A DNA stretch of 16,693 nt from TMP-24 sp964600685 (GCA_964600685.1 CAZRKU010000064.1:1-16693), one strand, 5' to 3'; shown: positions 1 through 8,518, counted from the first letter of the stretch. The notes: generated from the sequence alone by a model not told the origin. Translations and numbers: made by a program.

Positions 1-396
1 CTAGCTCGGGCCGGTCCCCGGCTTGGCCCTGGCCTTGGCGCCCAACCGCTCAAGCACAAGAGCCCGACCGAAGGATCGGGCGGCAATGTCCCGTTCCCCC
101 TCGCGTTCGGCGGCCAGGACCGCGATCCGCCGGTCGAGCGCGGCGCGGGCCTGCTCGGCCAGCAGGACATGCTGGTCAAGCACCTGCAGGGCCGGCAGCT
201 CCGGTTCGGCCAGGGTTGCGCGGATTTCGCGCTCCAGCGCAACCTCCAGTTCGGTCCGCGCGTCGACACTGGCGTTCAACCGCCCTGACGCAGCGGCGAG
301 CCGCGCGAGGTCTGCCTCGCGAACGACGGTCGCGATGCGGGTCAACGCGGCAAGTTTCTTCGTTGCTCCGGGCTTTGCATCGCGCACCGTCACCAT
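1..396 (-). CDS. FliJ-sized coiled-coil protein of unknown function, last gene of the flagellar operon
   Basis: This 131-residue soluble protein has no signal peptide or membrane segment. It is rich in Ala, Arg, Glu and Leu with heptad-like spacing over roughly residues 15-65 and 75-120, so I expect two long helices. Its ATG lies inside the end of flhB (7-base ATGGTGA overlap), so it is translationally coupled, and its TAG stop occupies positions 1-3, so it is complete. Length, helical hairpin character and position after flhB resemble the export chaperone/stalk protein FliJ (about 140-150 aa, two-helix coiled coil), and no other FliJ candidate is in the window. I see no diagnostic FliJ motif, so the family is an inference. 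A general flagellar chaperone or an unrelated coiled-coil protein would fit as well. The reading frame extends upstream inside flhB, but the overlap start is the natural one. Confidence 0.75.
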   Translation of the reverse strand: MVTVRDAKPGATKKLAALTRIATVVREADLARLAAASGRLNASVDARTELEVALEREIRATLAEPELPALQVLDQHVLLAEQARAALDRRIAVLAAEREGERDIAARSFGRALVLERLGAKARAKPGTGPS

Positions 397-1460
397 CCTT
401 TCCGGTCGCGGGCGCGTTTGCGCATCCGTTCGGCATAGCGGATGGCGGCGGCCACCGGGGCGTAGTGTTCGGGCCGGATCTCGCGCCCGATGTCGATGAC
501 GGCGTGAAGGGCCCGGGCCGTCGGGGGATCGGAATGGATGGGCACACCGGCGGCGGCGGCGGCTTCGCGGATGCGGGCGGCAATTTCGTCCGTGCCCTTG
601 GCAAGGCAGACCGGCGCGCGACCTGCCCTGCGGTTCCACTGCAGCGCGACGGCATAATGGGTCGGGTTCACGACCACCACATCCGCCTTCGGCACGTCCG
701 CCAGCATCCGGTTCATCGCGATTTCCTGGGCGCGGCGTCGGCGCTGGCCCTTCATGTGCGGGTCGCCTTCGGACTGTTTGAACTCGTCCGTCATCTCCTG
801 CCGGGTCATGCGGTTGCGCCGCAGGAATTCGAACCGCTGCCACAGGAAATCCAACCCGCCGATCACCAGCGCCACCAGCGCGCAGAGGGCCAGGAATTCG
901 ACCAGCAGCCGGGCCAGAAGCGCCCCCACCTGCGGCGCGGGCAGTCGGAGTGCCAGCACGATCTCTGCCATCCGGTCGACGAGGAACCAGCCCAGAAGTC
1001 CGCCGGTCAGAAGAAGTTTCGTTGTGCTTTTTGCGAAATCGAACAGGCCCGCGCGCCCGAACTTCTGCCCGGCATTGGCGACCGGATCGAGTCGGCTGAA
1101 TTTTGCTGCGAGCTTTTCCGGTGCGAAGGTCAGGCCGCGCGTCGCCAGAAGCAGCGCCAGCGCGGCCACGCCGGGGATCAGAAAAAAGGGCGCAACGGGC
1201 AGGAACAGTGCCACGATCCAGCCGCCGATTTCCGCGGGGTTTGCGCCGGTCAGCCGATCGGCCTGACCGAGGTAGGCCTCGGCCCTTGTGCCGAAGTCCA
1301 GAAGTGCCTGACCGCCGGTCAGCAGGCAGGCGGCCAGCAGGCCCAGAAACGCCGCCGCCATGACCAGATCGGGTGAACGGGCCATGTCGCCGCGCGCCCG
1401 CGCATCGTCGAGCTTCTTCTGCGAAGGTTCGTGATCGCGGCCTTCGTCCTCCGCGCTCAT
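390..1460 (-). CDS. flhB: Flagellar biosynthesis protein FlhB, export-gate switch protein
   Basis: FlhB is the inner-membrane export-apparatus protein whose cytoplasmic domain cleaves itself to switch export from rod/hook to filament substrates. The 356-residue product begins with the typical charged N-terminus (about 12-25, EPSQKKLDDARARGD). Hydrophobic segments follow at about 32-50, 80-108, 146-165 and 178-205. A basic linker precedes the soluble domain, and the autocleavage motif NPTH lies at 265-268 in the context VVVVNPTHYAVAL. The length is normal for the family. I chose the ATG at 1460, which overlaps the fliR stop as ATGA. A start 45 bases upstream is possible but would add residues lacking in the family. 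The TGA stop overlaps the following FliJ-sized gene by 7 bases. Confidence 0.97.
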   Translation of the reverse strand: MSAEDEGRDHEPSQKKLDDARARGDMARSPDLVMAAAFLGLLAACLLTGGQALLDFGTRAEAYLGQADRLTGANPAEIGGWIVALFLPVAPFFLIPGVAALALLLATRGLTFAPEKLAAKFSRLDPVANAGQKFGRAGLFDFAKSTTKLLLTGGLLGWFLVDRMAEIVLALRLPAPQVGALLARLLVEFLALCALVALVIGGLDFLWQRFEFLRRNRMTRQEMTDEFKQSEGDPHMKGQRRRRAQEIAMNRMLADVPKADVVVVNPTHYAVALQWNRRAGRAPVCLAKGTDEIAARIREAAAAAGVPIHSDPPTARALHAVIDIGREIRPEHYAPVAAAIRYAERMRKRARDRKGW

Positions 1461-2233
1461 CTGGGCACCGCGAACGGATCGGACAGGTGCGCGGCGAAAG
1501 CCCATTGCCAGGTCGACAGGATCAGGGGGGCGCCGACTGCAAGCAGGATCAAGGTTCCCGCCGTCAACGCTGGCGCGCCGACGAAGGACACCATCAGCAT
1601 CGGCATCGCGCGGTTGATGATGCCAAGCGCCACGTTGTAGATCAGCCCTGCGATCACGAACGGCGCCGCAAGGCTGAAGGCCAGGGCAAAGGCCACGCCG
1701 ATCTGCCCGATCCCCCAGTCGCGCATCAGGGCAGCCGCGGGAAAATGTCCCGCAGGCAGCGCCGCATAGGACAGGATCAGCGCCCGCGCGATCTGAACGT
1801 GCAAACCTGACAGGACGGCAAGCGCCAGCCCCGCCAGCACCAGCAGATGCGCGAGAGCGGGCATCGGTTCGCCGCTGGTGCCGAACATCTGCGAGAGCGA
1901 GCCGGACTGGGCCGCAAGCCCCCCCGCCATTTCCAGCGCCAGGATGAAAAGCCGCAGAATGAACCCCAGCGCCAACCCGTTCGCGGTTTCCGCCAGGAGA
2001 AACAGGACGTAGCTGCCGGCGCCGCCCGCCGGCAAGGTCATCTGCGGGGCAACGGAAGGGGCAACGACTGCGGTAAAGGCGAGGGCCAGCCCGAGCCGGA
2101 TGCGGCCAGGCACCAGACGGTCGCCGAACGCGGGCAGCAGTGCCATGGCCGCGCCTACCCGCAAGAACACCAGTCCCGCCATGAGAAGCTGGCCTTGCGC
2201 CAGTGCAAGCAGGGCGGCAGCCAGGTCGTTCAT
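1457..2233 (-). CDS. fliR: Flagellar biosynthesis protein FliR, export-gate subunit
   Basis: FliR is one of the FliP/FliQ/FliR proteins that form the export gate inside the MS ring. The 258-residue product is strongly hydrophobic, with about six segments. It shows the family's conserved stretches: FLRVGAAMALLPAFG near 23-37 followed by VPGRIRLGLALA at 41-52, the E(82)...LGF(89-91)..RL region running to AAQSGSLSQ at 107-115, and NVALGIINRAMPML at 200-213. The start ATG overlaps the flhA stop by ATGA, and its own stop overlaps the flhB start in the same way, so flhA-fliR-flhB are translated as a coupled set. Length and topology are normal. The partner fliQ is not in the window, and fliP sits in the divergent operon. 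Confidence 0.96.
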   Translation of the reverse strand: MNDLAAALLALAQGQLLMAGLVFLRVGAAMALLPAFGDRLVPGRIRLGLALAFTAVVAPSVAPQMTLPAGGAGSYVLFLLAETANGLALGFILRLFILALEMAGGLAAQSGSLSQMFGTSGEPMPALAHLLVLAGLALAVLSGLHVQIARALILSYAALPAGHFPAAALMRDWGIGQIGVAFALAFSLAAPFVIAGLIYNVALGIINRAMPMLMVSFVGAPALTAGTLILLAVGAPLILSTWQWAFAAHLSDPFAVPR

Positions 2234-4317
2234 GCAGGCACCAGGCCGACGATGGCGGGCTTGGCCTCCGTTCCCACTTCCTCGTAGGACAGGACCGGCG
2301 CGGTCACGCCCTTGGCCTGAAGTGCCGTCTTCAGAAAACGCCTGCGCCGGGCCGAGGTGATCAGCGCCGGGAAGATTCCCCGCTCGCCATTGCGGGCGAC
2401 CTTTTCGGCCACGTTCGCGGCAAGCCGGTTGAACTTATCCGGCGGCAGGGCCACGTCGACCGCCCCGCGTTCCCCGTCGATCTGATGGGTGCGGAAAGCC
2501 TCCTCCCACTCGGGTGCGAGTTGCAGAAGCGGCAAGGTGCCGTCGGGGCGGCGCAGTTCGGCCACCAGCTGAAAGCCGAGCCGTCGGCGGACGTGTTCGC
2601 ACACCAGCTCCGGCGATGGCAGGCCGCGCGCCTCGGCGATGGCCTCAAGGATCAGCGGCAGGTTGCGGATGGAGATCCGCTCCTCCAGCAGCAGGCGCAA
2701 GACGGCCAGCAGAAGGTCGACAGGCACCTTGTCGGGGATCAGTTCATCGAACAGGCGCTTGCTGGCCTCGGCCCGCGCGGGGTCTGACAGGTTGGCGCAT
2801 TCCTCAAGCAGCCGCCGCAGCGCTTTCAGTGACATAAGCCGCGCGAAATTGCGCTTGATCACCTCAAGCAGATGGGTGGCCAGCACCTCCGTCGCGCCAA
2901 CGACGGTCACGCCCGCCAGGGCGGCTTCCTCCTGCCGGTCGGATGGAATCCAGCGTGCCGGAGCGCCATAGACGGGTTCGCGCACGTCGCCGCCCGGCGG
3001 GATGCGGATATCTTCGCCGCCCAGCAGCGCCATCACCTGATCGGGATGGAGCCGGTCACTGGCCTGTTCCACGCCCTGAATGCGGATCCGATACATGCCG
3101 GGGGCGAGAGTCGTATCGTCGGTCAGGCGGATTTCGGGCAGGATCAGCCCATAGGTTGCGGCGACATGGGTGCGCATGTTCGCGATCCGTGCATCAAGTC
3201 CCGTTGCCGGATCGAGCACCATGGCCACCAGCGTCGGGCTGAACTCGACATGGATGTCGTCCAGATCCAGCAGATCGCCCATCGAACGTTTGCGCAGCGG
3301 CGTCAGGTCGGCATCAGCGCCGGCAGCGGCCTGTGCCGACGCCTGTTGCTGTTCTGCCGCCTTGCGCCGGTAGGCAAGCAGACCCAGGATAGCGGCGGCG
3401 CCCGTGAACGGGATGAAGGGCAGCCCCGGCACCAGCGCGAAGAGCGCCATCAGCACCGCAACGGTTGCGAGTGCCAGGGGATGCTGGCCAAGCTGGCGCA
3501 GGATGTCCTTGTCCGCCGCCCCCTTCGTGCCGCCGCGCGACAGCAGGATCGCCGAGGCGATGGAAATGATCACCGCCGGAATCTGGCTCACCAGACCGTC
3601 GCCAACCGTCAGGATCGCGTAGGTCTCGAGCGCCTGCCCGGCAGGCATGCCATGCACGCCAACACCGATCGCAAAGCCTACGACCAGGTTCAGGAGCGTG
3701 ATCAGCAGCCCCGCCACCGCGTCACCCTTGACGAATTTCGACGCCCCGTCGAGCGAGCCGAAGAAGGTGGTCTCCGCCTGCTCCCGCTCGCGCCGGGACC
3801 GGGCCTCGGCATGGTCGATGGCGCCGGCGTTCACGTCGGCGTCGATCGCCATCTGGCGGCCGGGCATCCCGTCCAGCGCGAAGCGGGCGCCCACTTCGGC
3901 CATGCGGCCCGCGCCCTTGGTGATGACGACGAAATTCACGATCAGCAGGACGCCGAACACCACAAGCCCGATCACGACCGAGCCGGACATGATGAACATC
4001 GCGAACCCTTCGATCACTTGCCCGGCCGCCCCCGTGCCGGTGTGGCCCTGACCGATGATCAGTTTGGTGGACGAGACGTTCAGCGCCAGCCTGAGCATGA
4101 GCGACGCGAGGAGAATTGTCGGGAAGGCAGAAAAGTCCAGCGGCCGCTCGATGAACAGCGTGATGGTGAAGATCAGGATGGCCATGGCAAAACTTGCCGC
4201 CAGCCCCGCATCCAGGATCCAGGCCGGCATCGGCAGGATCATCATCGCGATGATCGCCATCATCGCAAGGGCAAGCAGGACCGTAGGATGAAACAGGACC
4301 GGGGCCTTTGCGGTCAT
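2230..4317 (-). CDS. flhA: Flagellar biosynthesis protein FlhA, export-gate protein
   Basis: FlhA is the large inner-membrane component of the flagellar type III export gate. Its cytoplasmic ring docks chaperone-substrate complexes and couples export to the proton gradient. The 695-residue length is typical. The N-terminal half has about eight hydrophobic segments (roughly 10-30, 35-56, 68-84, 104-134, 200-222, 236-262, 283-330). The FHIPEP-family signature lies in the cytoplasmic loop at 146-161 (FALDGMPGRQMAIDAD), with the charged QAETTFFGSLDGASKFVKGD stretch at 180-199. The remaining ~350 residues form the soluble domain. The ATG at 4317 overlaps the stop of the transglycosylase gene (ATGA). 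The open frame continues upstream to about 4722, but that part is out-of-frame transglycosylase sequence. The 3' end overlaps fliR. Confidence 0.97.
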   Translation of the reverse strand: MTAKAPVLFHPTVLLALAMMAIIAMMILPMPAWILDAGLAASFAMAILIFTITLFIERPLDFSAFPTILLASLMLRLALNVSSTKLIIGQGHTGTGAAGQVIEGFAMFIMSGSVVIGLVVFGVLLIVNFVVITKGAGRMAEVGARFALDGMPGRQMAIDADVNAGAIDHAEARSRREREQAETTFFGSLDGASKFVKGDAVAGLLITLLNLVVGFAIGVGVHGMPAGQALETYAILTVGDGLVSQIPAVIISIASAILLSRGGTKGAADKDILRQLGQHPLALATVAVLMALFALVPGLPFIPFTGAAAILGLLAYRRKAAEQQQASAQAAAGADADLTPLRKRSMGDLLDLDDIHVEFSPTLVAMVLDPATGLDARIANMRTHVAATYGLILPEIRLTDDTTLAPGMYRIRIQGVEQASDRLHPDQVMALLGGEDIRIPPGGDVREPVYGAPARWIPSDRQEEAALAGVTVVGATEVLATHLLEVIKRNFARLMSLKALRRLLEECANLSDPARAEASKRLFDELIPDKVPVDLLLAVLRLLLEERISIRNLPLILEAIAEARGLPSPELVCEHVRRRLGFQLVAELRRPDGTLPLLQLAPEWEEAFRTHQIDGERGAVDVALPPDKFNRLAANVAEKVARNGERGIFPALITSARRRRFLKTALQAKGVTAPVLSYEEVGTEAKPAIVGLVPA

Positions 4318-5099
4318 GGTGCCGGTTCCACCGTGGCGTTGGGCGCGGGCGCACCGAACAGCATGGTGCCATTGCCGTTGCCCACCGGGACCAGCGAGCC
4401 GAGCCCGGCGCCTCTGCCCCCCTGCAGGAGTGGATAGTTGTTCACGCGCGGCGCATCTGCCGCAGTGCCGTAGGCCGCCAGCACGATATCGGGTATCTCC
4501 GGTATCTCGCTTCCTGTCGCACCCAGAAGATCGTTGCGGAACTTTGCGAACCGGGCGGCATAGCGGTCGGCAAACTCCGGGGTGCGGGAATGATAGGCTC
4601 CTGCGGCACCCTCCCACGAACCCTGTTCGGCATAGAGCGTTCGCAAGAACCGGGCGGCATAGCGGGCGTTGGCGATCGGGTCGAACATTTCTTCGATCGA
4701 GGCGAAATTTTCGCCATGCCATTTGTAGTTGATCTGAAAACAGCCCACATCGAAACTGCGCGCCCCACGGTCAAAGTCGGACAAGGCAAAACGCAGCGCC
4801 TCGTCGCGGCTGTCGAACCAACGTCCTGCGCCCTCCATGTTGACAGTCCAGGGCCAGGCGCGAAAGCGGCCGCCCTGTTTGCGGCCGCTTTCGGTCAGCG
4901 CGATCGCCGTCAGCACGGAAAGCGGCACTCCTTCCTGTTGTGCTGCTTCCTGGGCCGCACGTTCGCACAACAGCGCGGGGTCTTGCTCAGCAATGCTCGT
5001 CGGATCGGTACTGACCGCGGCGGGCGCGGCAGTTCCGAAGAAAAGGGCAGCCATGGCCGTGGCCATGCCGCTGGGGGTGCCGGGTGGCTTGGGGATCAT
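4314..5099 (-). CDS. Secreted SLT-domain lytic transglycosylase of the flagellar operon
   Basis: The 261-residue protein has an N-terminal signal-like segment (about 12-28, ATAMAALFFGTAAPAA) and a lysozyme-like transglycosylase domain at about 40-190. The expected motifs are present: the catalytic glutamate in ALTESGR (E70, followed by S71), GCFQINY at 119-125, and AYHS at 168-171. It should cleave peptidoglycan glycan strands in the periplasm so that the rod can pass the wall. The Gly/Pro/Asn-rich tail after about 215 lies outside the catalytic domain. It resembles in role SltF, the flagellar transglycosylase of Rhodobacter sphaeroides, where FlgJ lacks a muramidase domain. Orthology is inferred, so no symbol is given. 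I chose the ATG at 5099, with AGG about 10 bases upstream. A TTG at 5135 or an internal ATG 22 codons later are alternatives. The stop overlaps flhA; 74 bp separate it from the gene before it. Confidence 0.9.
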   Translation of the reverse strand: MIPKPPGTPSGMATAMAALFFGTAAPAAVSTDPTSIAEQDPALLCERAAQEAAQQEGVPLSVLTAIALTESGRKQGGRFRAWPWTVNMEGAGRWFDSRDEALRFALSDFDRGARSFDVGCFQINYKWHGENFASIEEMFDPIANARYAARFLRTLYAEQGSWEGAAGAYHSRTPEFADRYAARFAKFRNDLLGATGSEIPEIPDIVLAAYGTAADAPRVNNYPLLQGGRGAGLGSLVPVGNGNGTMLFGAPAPNATVEPAP

Positions 5100-5173
5100 T
5101 CCGACCTGCCTTCGCAATTCTTGCGTTCCGGGCAAAACCTAGCGCGCGATCCGTTGAGATTCGGTAAGCAGGG

Positions 5174-7603
5174 TCAGTTCTGCTGCGCTTCCGGCGAAGC
5201 CGGTCCGGCATCAGCTGCACTGCTCGGTTTTGCGGCTGGCTCGGTCAGAAGCTCGGCAAGTGCCGCCCGGAATTCCGCGCTTTCTGCAACGCTGTCCCGG
5301 CCCTCGGACAGGCTCGGCCGGCCGTCATTCAGGGGTGTCGTCAATGGTCGCGAAAGAAGCTGGAGCCGTTTGGCATGCCTTTCGCTGAGCGCCGCCGCAC
5401 CGGCAAGATCGCCCCCGCTCCAGGCGGCGTCGGCTGCCCGGTCCGGCGCACCCGCCGCCGCAAATTCCTGTGCGGCTTTCGAAAAATCCCCTTGCGCGGC
5501 AAGGGCTTCGGCTCGCATGGCGGTGGCGGCGGTGCCCTCGCGCCCGACCATCAGACCCAGTGCCGCCCCCGGGTCCGAAAGATCAAGCGCGGCCCTGGCA
5601 AGGAGCAGCGCGCCCTCATCCGTGGCGGCGGCAGAACCGTACCCGAGCAGTTCCCGAACTTCCTCCGCAAAGCCCAGATCGGACAGGCGCCGTGCCACCT
5701 GCAACCGCGCCTCGATGCCAAGGGACCGGCCAAGCGCCGCCTTTTCGAAGAACAGCCGCAAGAAACTCTCGGCGTCCGCCTGTTCCGCCAGCGTGGTGAA
5801 CAGATCGTCCAGCGTCCGTTGAAGGTCGGCGTCGGGTTGGGCGTCCCGCTCTTCCTGATACCGAAGGAAGGCGGTATCAAAATCGCCCGTTGCGGCCCGT
5901 GTCGCGATTTCGAGAGCAGCCAGAGCGCGCCCTTCCTTGGTTCGCCGGTGTTCGAAGGCGAGCGCGGCAATGGCCTCGCTCTGTTCGGGGCTGATCGGAT
6001 CACCCTTGGTCAGTCGCGTTTGCAGCGAAAGCATCGCCGCGCGAAGTGCAACATCGTCATTTCCGACAGCCAGACGGTCAAGGTCCGGCCCGGTTTGCCC
6101 ACCCTCGTCGAGCGCAAGCGCGGCATCAATCATGCCCAGTTCGCGATTCGTCGCCTCGGCCTGACGTGCCACTGCGTTGCGGACGGCCCTTGCCGCGGCG
6201 GAGGCGCCCATGGCGATCAGCCGGTCCGACACCCGCCGGCCCAGAAGCTGCCGAAGATGGGGCGGCAAACCGGAAAAGGCACGGACGATCGGGGGGATTT
6301 CGACCTCATGCTTGCGCAGGCCGTCCGGCGCCGCCAGAAACGCCCAGAGTGCGACGGGCGTGTCGCAGTCGCGCATGTCATGGAGCGGACTTTCGCTGCG
6401 GACGGGCAGGTCATCCATCACCTGCGCCAGGTCGGTGATCAATCCAGTGTCATCGGCCGTCAAGTTGAACCCGGCGAGGGTCTGGCGCGCTTCGGCCCCC
6501 ATGCCGAAATAGAGATAGAGGCGTGACAGTCTGCGCACCGCTTCGCCATCGGGCCGGTCGAACTCGCCAACCAACCCCTGTCTTGCGCGGGCAAGCTGAT
6601 CCGTCGGGCGTTCGTCCGTGCCCCAGTTCCGCAGATCGAGCGCATCTTCCGCCAGGCACGGTGCCCCCTCGCTGGTCAGCGGGTGCGCATTGGGATTTGC
6701 CGGGGCATCGCGGTCCATGCCGGTTTCCGCGTGATAGGCGATACGGCCGGTGCCCGTTTGCCCGTTACCTTGCGCTTCCCGCGCCCGCCGGGACGGCTGG
6801 TTGCCGGCGGCCGCCGGCTTTTTCGGTCCGACCGATCGGTCGGGGCCAGGTTCAGGGAGATCGGCCAACCCCTGCGCGGCCGCCCGGCTGAGTTGCAGGC
6901 GCAACGCTTCTTCCAGCGCCAGCATCTCGGGCGCGGGGACCGGCGGCGGTTCAGGGGGTGGCGGCGAAATGACCGGAGGCAGAACCGCCGGTGTGTCGGG
7001 CGCGGCCGGAACCGGAGTTTCAGTCGCAACCGGCGTCGTCGACGTCGTCACCCCGGCCCCTGGAACGTCACGCCAGTAGATCGGCAGGCTCGCGCCTTCG
7101 TTTGGGCCGGGGCGGAAACCGAGGGTCGCCGCCTGCCCGCCGATGCCGGTTGCACGCGGTGCCTTGCGGTCTTCCGCCAGGTCGACGGGTGGCGGATCGA
7201 GCGGGCTCTCGAAAGGTGATCCGATCGGAGCCGGGCCGTCGGCTATGTCGATGATGACGCCGCCGTCTGAAGTCTCGGAGGCCTGGGCGTAGGTGTCCGG
7301 CCCGACGGTCAGCAGCAGTCCAGCGCCTGCGTCGCGCAGGGCGACCCCGGCCAGCCGGGTTCTGGGGATCTTGGCGAAGACCCCGCCGATATCGAACACT
7401 GGTGCCGGATCCTCGACGCGCAACTCATATCCCTCCGTTCCGCGCCCGAAGCTCCATTCCGTGCCCTTCGGCAGATCGAGCACCAGACGGCTGAACCCGC
7501 TGTGCTCGCCCGAGCGCACTCTGACGACCTCGGCCAGTGCGCCGGTCCCCTGCGCCAGCAGCAGGACGAGAAGACTGCGCCGGAAACACTCCCGGCCCAT
7601 CAT
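5174..7603 (-). CDS. Large secreted protein of unknown function between motA and the transglycosylase
   Basis: I do not recognise a named family. The 809-residue product starts with a signal peptide (about 1-24, cleavage after ALA). An AMIN-like beta-rich segment follows at about 25-122, with a GEHSGFSRLVLDLP-type motif at 32-45. Next comes a disordered, Pro/Thr-rich linker at about 180-225, a low-complexity region to about 310, and then some 500 residues of Ala/Leu-rich short helices resembling divergent TPR/SEL1-like repeats (clear helical pairs around 545-590 and 630-745). The mature protein has only two cysteines, C316 and C413, in the folded part, which could pair in the periplasm. The start ATGATG overlaps the motA stop (ATGA), so it is translationally coupled to motA. 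The likely location is the periplasm, with a possible role in stator or wall interaction. In rhizobia the periplasmic motility protein MotC has a comparable setting, but I see no direct similarity. Confidence 0.9.
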   Translation of the reverse strand: MMGRECFRRSLLVLLLAQGTGALAEVVRVRSGEHSGFSRLVLDLPKGTEWSFGRGTEGYELRVEDPAPVFDIGGVFAKIPRTRLAGVALRDAGAGLLLTVGPDTYAQASETSDGGVIIDIADGPAPIGSPFESPLDPPPVDLAEDRKAPRATGIGGQAATLGFRPGPNEGASLPIYWRDVPGAGVTTSTTPVATETPVPAAPDTPAVLPPVISPPPPEPPPVPAPEMLALEEALRLQLSRAAAQGLADLPEPGPDRSVGPKKPAAAGNQPSRRAREAQGNGQTGTGRIAYHAETGMDRDAPANPNAHPLTSEGAPCLAEDALDLRNWGTDERPTDQLARARQGLVGEFDRPDGEAVRRLSRLYLYFGMGAEARQTLAGFNLTADDTGLITDLAQVMDDLPVRSESPLHDMRDCDTPVALWAFLAAPDGLRKHEVEIPPIVRAFSGLPPHLRQLLGRRVSDRLIAMGASAAARAVRNAVARQAEATNRELGMIDAALALDEGGQTGPDLDRLAVGNDDVALRAAMLSLQTRLTKGDPISPEQSEAIAALAFEHRRTKEGRALAALEIATRAATGDFDTAFLRYQEERDAQPDADLQRTLDDLFTTLAEQADAESFLRLFFEKAALGRSLGIEARLQVARRLSDLGFAEEVRELLGYGSAAATDEGALLLARAALDLSDPGAALGLMVGREGTAATAMRAEALAAQGDFSKAAQEFAAAGAPDRAADAAWSGGDLAGAAALSERHAKRLQLLSRPLTTPLNDGRPSLSEGRDSVAESAEFRAALAELLTEPAAKPSSAADAGPASPEAQQN

Positions 7604-8469
7604 GCCGCGTCCGACTTGACCACACGCAGCGCTTCCTCCAGGGCGGCAAAGCTAGGCCGGATATGGTGGGGTGTATTCTGGCGGCCGACCTCGATACAGA
7701 TGTTCGGTGGGTGGCGATGCAGGTTCGCGACCAGCACCTCGCGGATCAGCTTGCGGAAGTGAGCGTCCTCCTCGACCACCGCCTTGACCTTGGTGGCGAA
7801 GGGGCCGACCAGCCCATAGGCCAAGAAAACGCCCATGAACGTTCCCACAAGCGCGCTGCCGATCATGCCACCCAGAATCTCCGGCGGCTGGTCGATGGAC
7901 CCCATGGTCTTGATCACCCCCAGAACCGCCGCGACGATACCAAGCGCAGGCAGGCCGTCGGCGATGGATTGCAGGGCATGGCTCGAATGCAGCGCATGGT
8001 GATGGGCGGCGTCGAGCTGCTTTTCCAGAACCTCCTCGACCTGATGGGGATCGTCGTAGTTCATCGAGGCTGACCGCATCGTATCGCAGATCAGCTCGAT
8101 CGTTTCATGGTCATGCTGGATCTTGGGGTATTTTCCGAAGATCGAGGAGCCGCCGGGGTTTTCGATATGCTCCTCCACCGCGACGGGGTTCGATTTCGCC
8201 AGGCGGATGAGTTCGAACAGCAGGCACAAAAGGTCGCGGTAGTCCGCTGGCTTCCACTGCGGGCCCTTGAACACCTTCTTGATGTCTCGCATGGTTTGCT
8301 TGATGGCCGCACTATCGTTGGCGACGACAAAGGCGCCCGCCGCCGCACCGCCGATCATGACCAGTTCCCAGGGCGCGGCCTCGATCACGATCTCGAGATT
8401 GCCTCCGTTCAACAGATAACCGCCAAAGACCATCACGAAGATGATGACGATGCCGATAATTCCGACCAT
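7600..8469 (-). CDS. motA: Flagellar stator protein MotA
   Basis: MotA is the inner-membrane stator subunit that with MotB conducts ions and pushes on FliG. The 289-residue product has TM1 at about 2-20, TM2 at about 34-50, a long charged cytoplasmic loop, TM3 at about 168-190 (DGLPALGIVAAVLGVIKTMG) and TM4 at about 200-225. The key prolines are visible: P174 in GLPALG and P223 in GLVGPFA, matching E. coli P173 and P222. The loop carries R89 and E99/E100 in LIRLAKSNPVAVEEHIENP, near the E. coli charged residues R90 and E98. The start is the ATG at 8469, after GGGG and five A residues. An upstream in-frame GTG at 8520 would add a run of Arg-Gly dipeptides encoded by the hexanucleotide repeat and is unlikely. 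No motB follows. The stop overlaps the next gene by ATGA. Confidence 0.96.
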   Translation of the reverse strand: MVGIIGIVIIFVMVFGGYLLNGGNLEIVIEAAPWELVMIGGAAAGAFVVANDSAAIKQTMRDIKKVFKGPQWKPADYRDLLCLLFELIRLAKSNPVAVEEHIENPGGSSIFGKYPKIQHDHETIELICDTMRSASMNYDDPHQVEEVLEKQLDAAHHHALHSSHALQSIADGLPALGIVAAVLGVIKTMGSIDQPPEILGGMIGSALVGTFMGVFLAYGLVGPFATKVKAVVEEDAHFRKLIREVLVANLHRHPPNICIEVGRQNTPHHIRPSFAALEEALRVVKSDAA

Positions 8470-8475
8470 TTTTTC

Positions 8476-8518
8476 CCCACGCCCACGCCCACGCCCACGC
8501 CCACGCCCACGCCCACGC
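8476..8518. repeat. Perfect hexanucleotide tandem repeat (CCCACG x7) in the motA leader
   Basis: Seven uninterrupted copies of CCCACG on the plus strand (CGTGGG on the coding strand) occupy 8476-8517, plus one further matching base. The repeat ends 6 bases before the motA start, and its last GGGG on the coding strand is probably part of the ribosome-binding region. It lies wholly in the 98-bp gap between the motE-like stop (8568) and motA. Such a perfect simple repeat is prone to copy-number change by slippage. Units of six would change spacing without changing frame. Confidence 0.97.

Noticed and set aside
216..1376. Long plus-strand open frame opposite flhB
   Set aside because: It is antisense to a well-supported gene, has a Arg/Gln/Pro/His-rich composition typical of GC-rich shadow frames, and matches no family.
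2872..4437. 521-codon plus-strand open frame opposite flhA
   Set aside because: His/Gln/Arg-rich composition without hydrophobic core or motif; complementary to flhA.
4314..5099. FlgJ or its muramidase domain
   Set aside because: The catalytic motifs are of the SLT transglycosylase type, there is a signal peptide, and no rod-cap domain is present.
4308..5822. 504-codon plus-strand open frame opposite the transglycosylase and the 809-aa gene
   Set aside because: Spans the gap and two real genes on the other strand; low-complexity Ser/Arg/Ala sequence.
8476..8518. CRISPR array
   Set aside because: The repeat is a 6-bp tandem without spacers.
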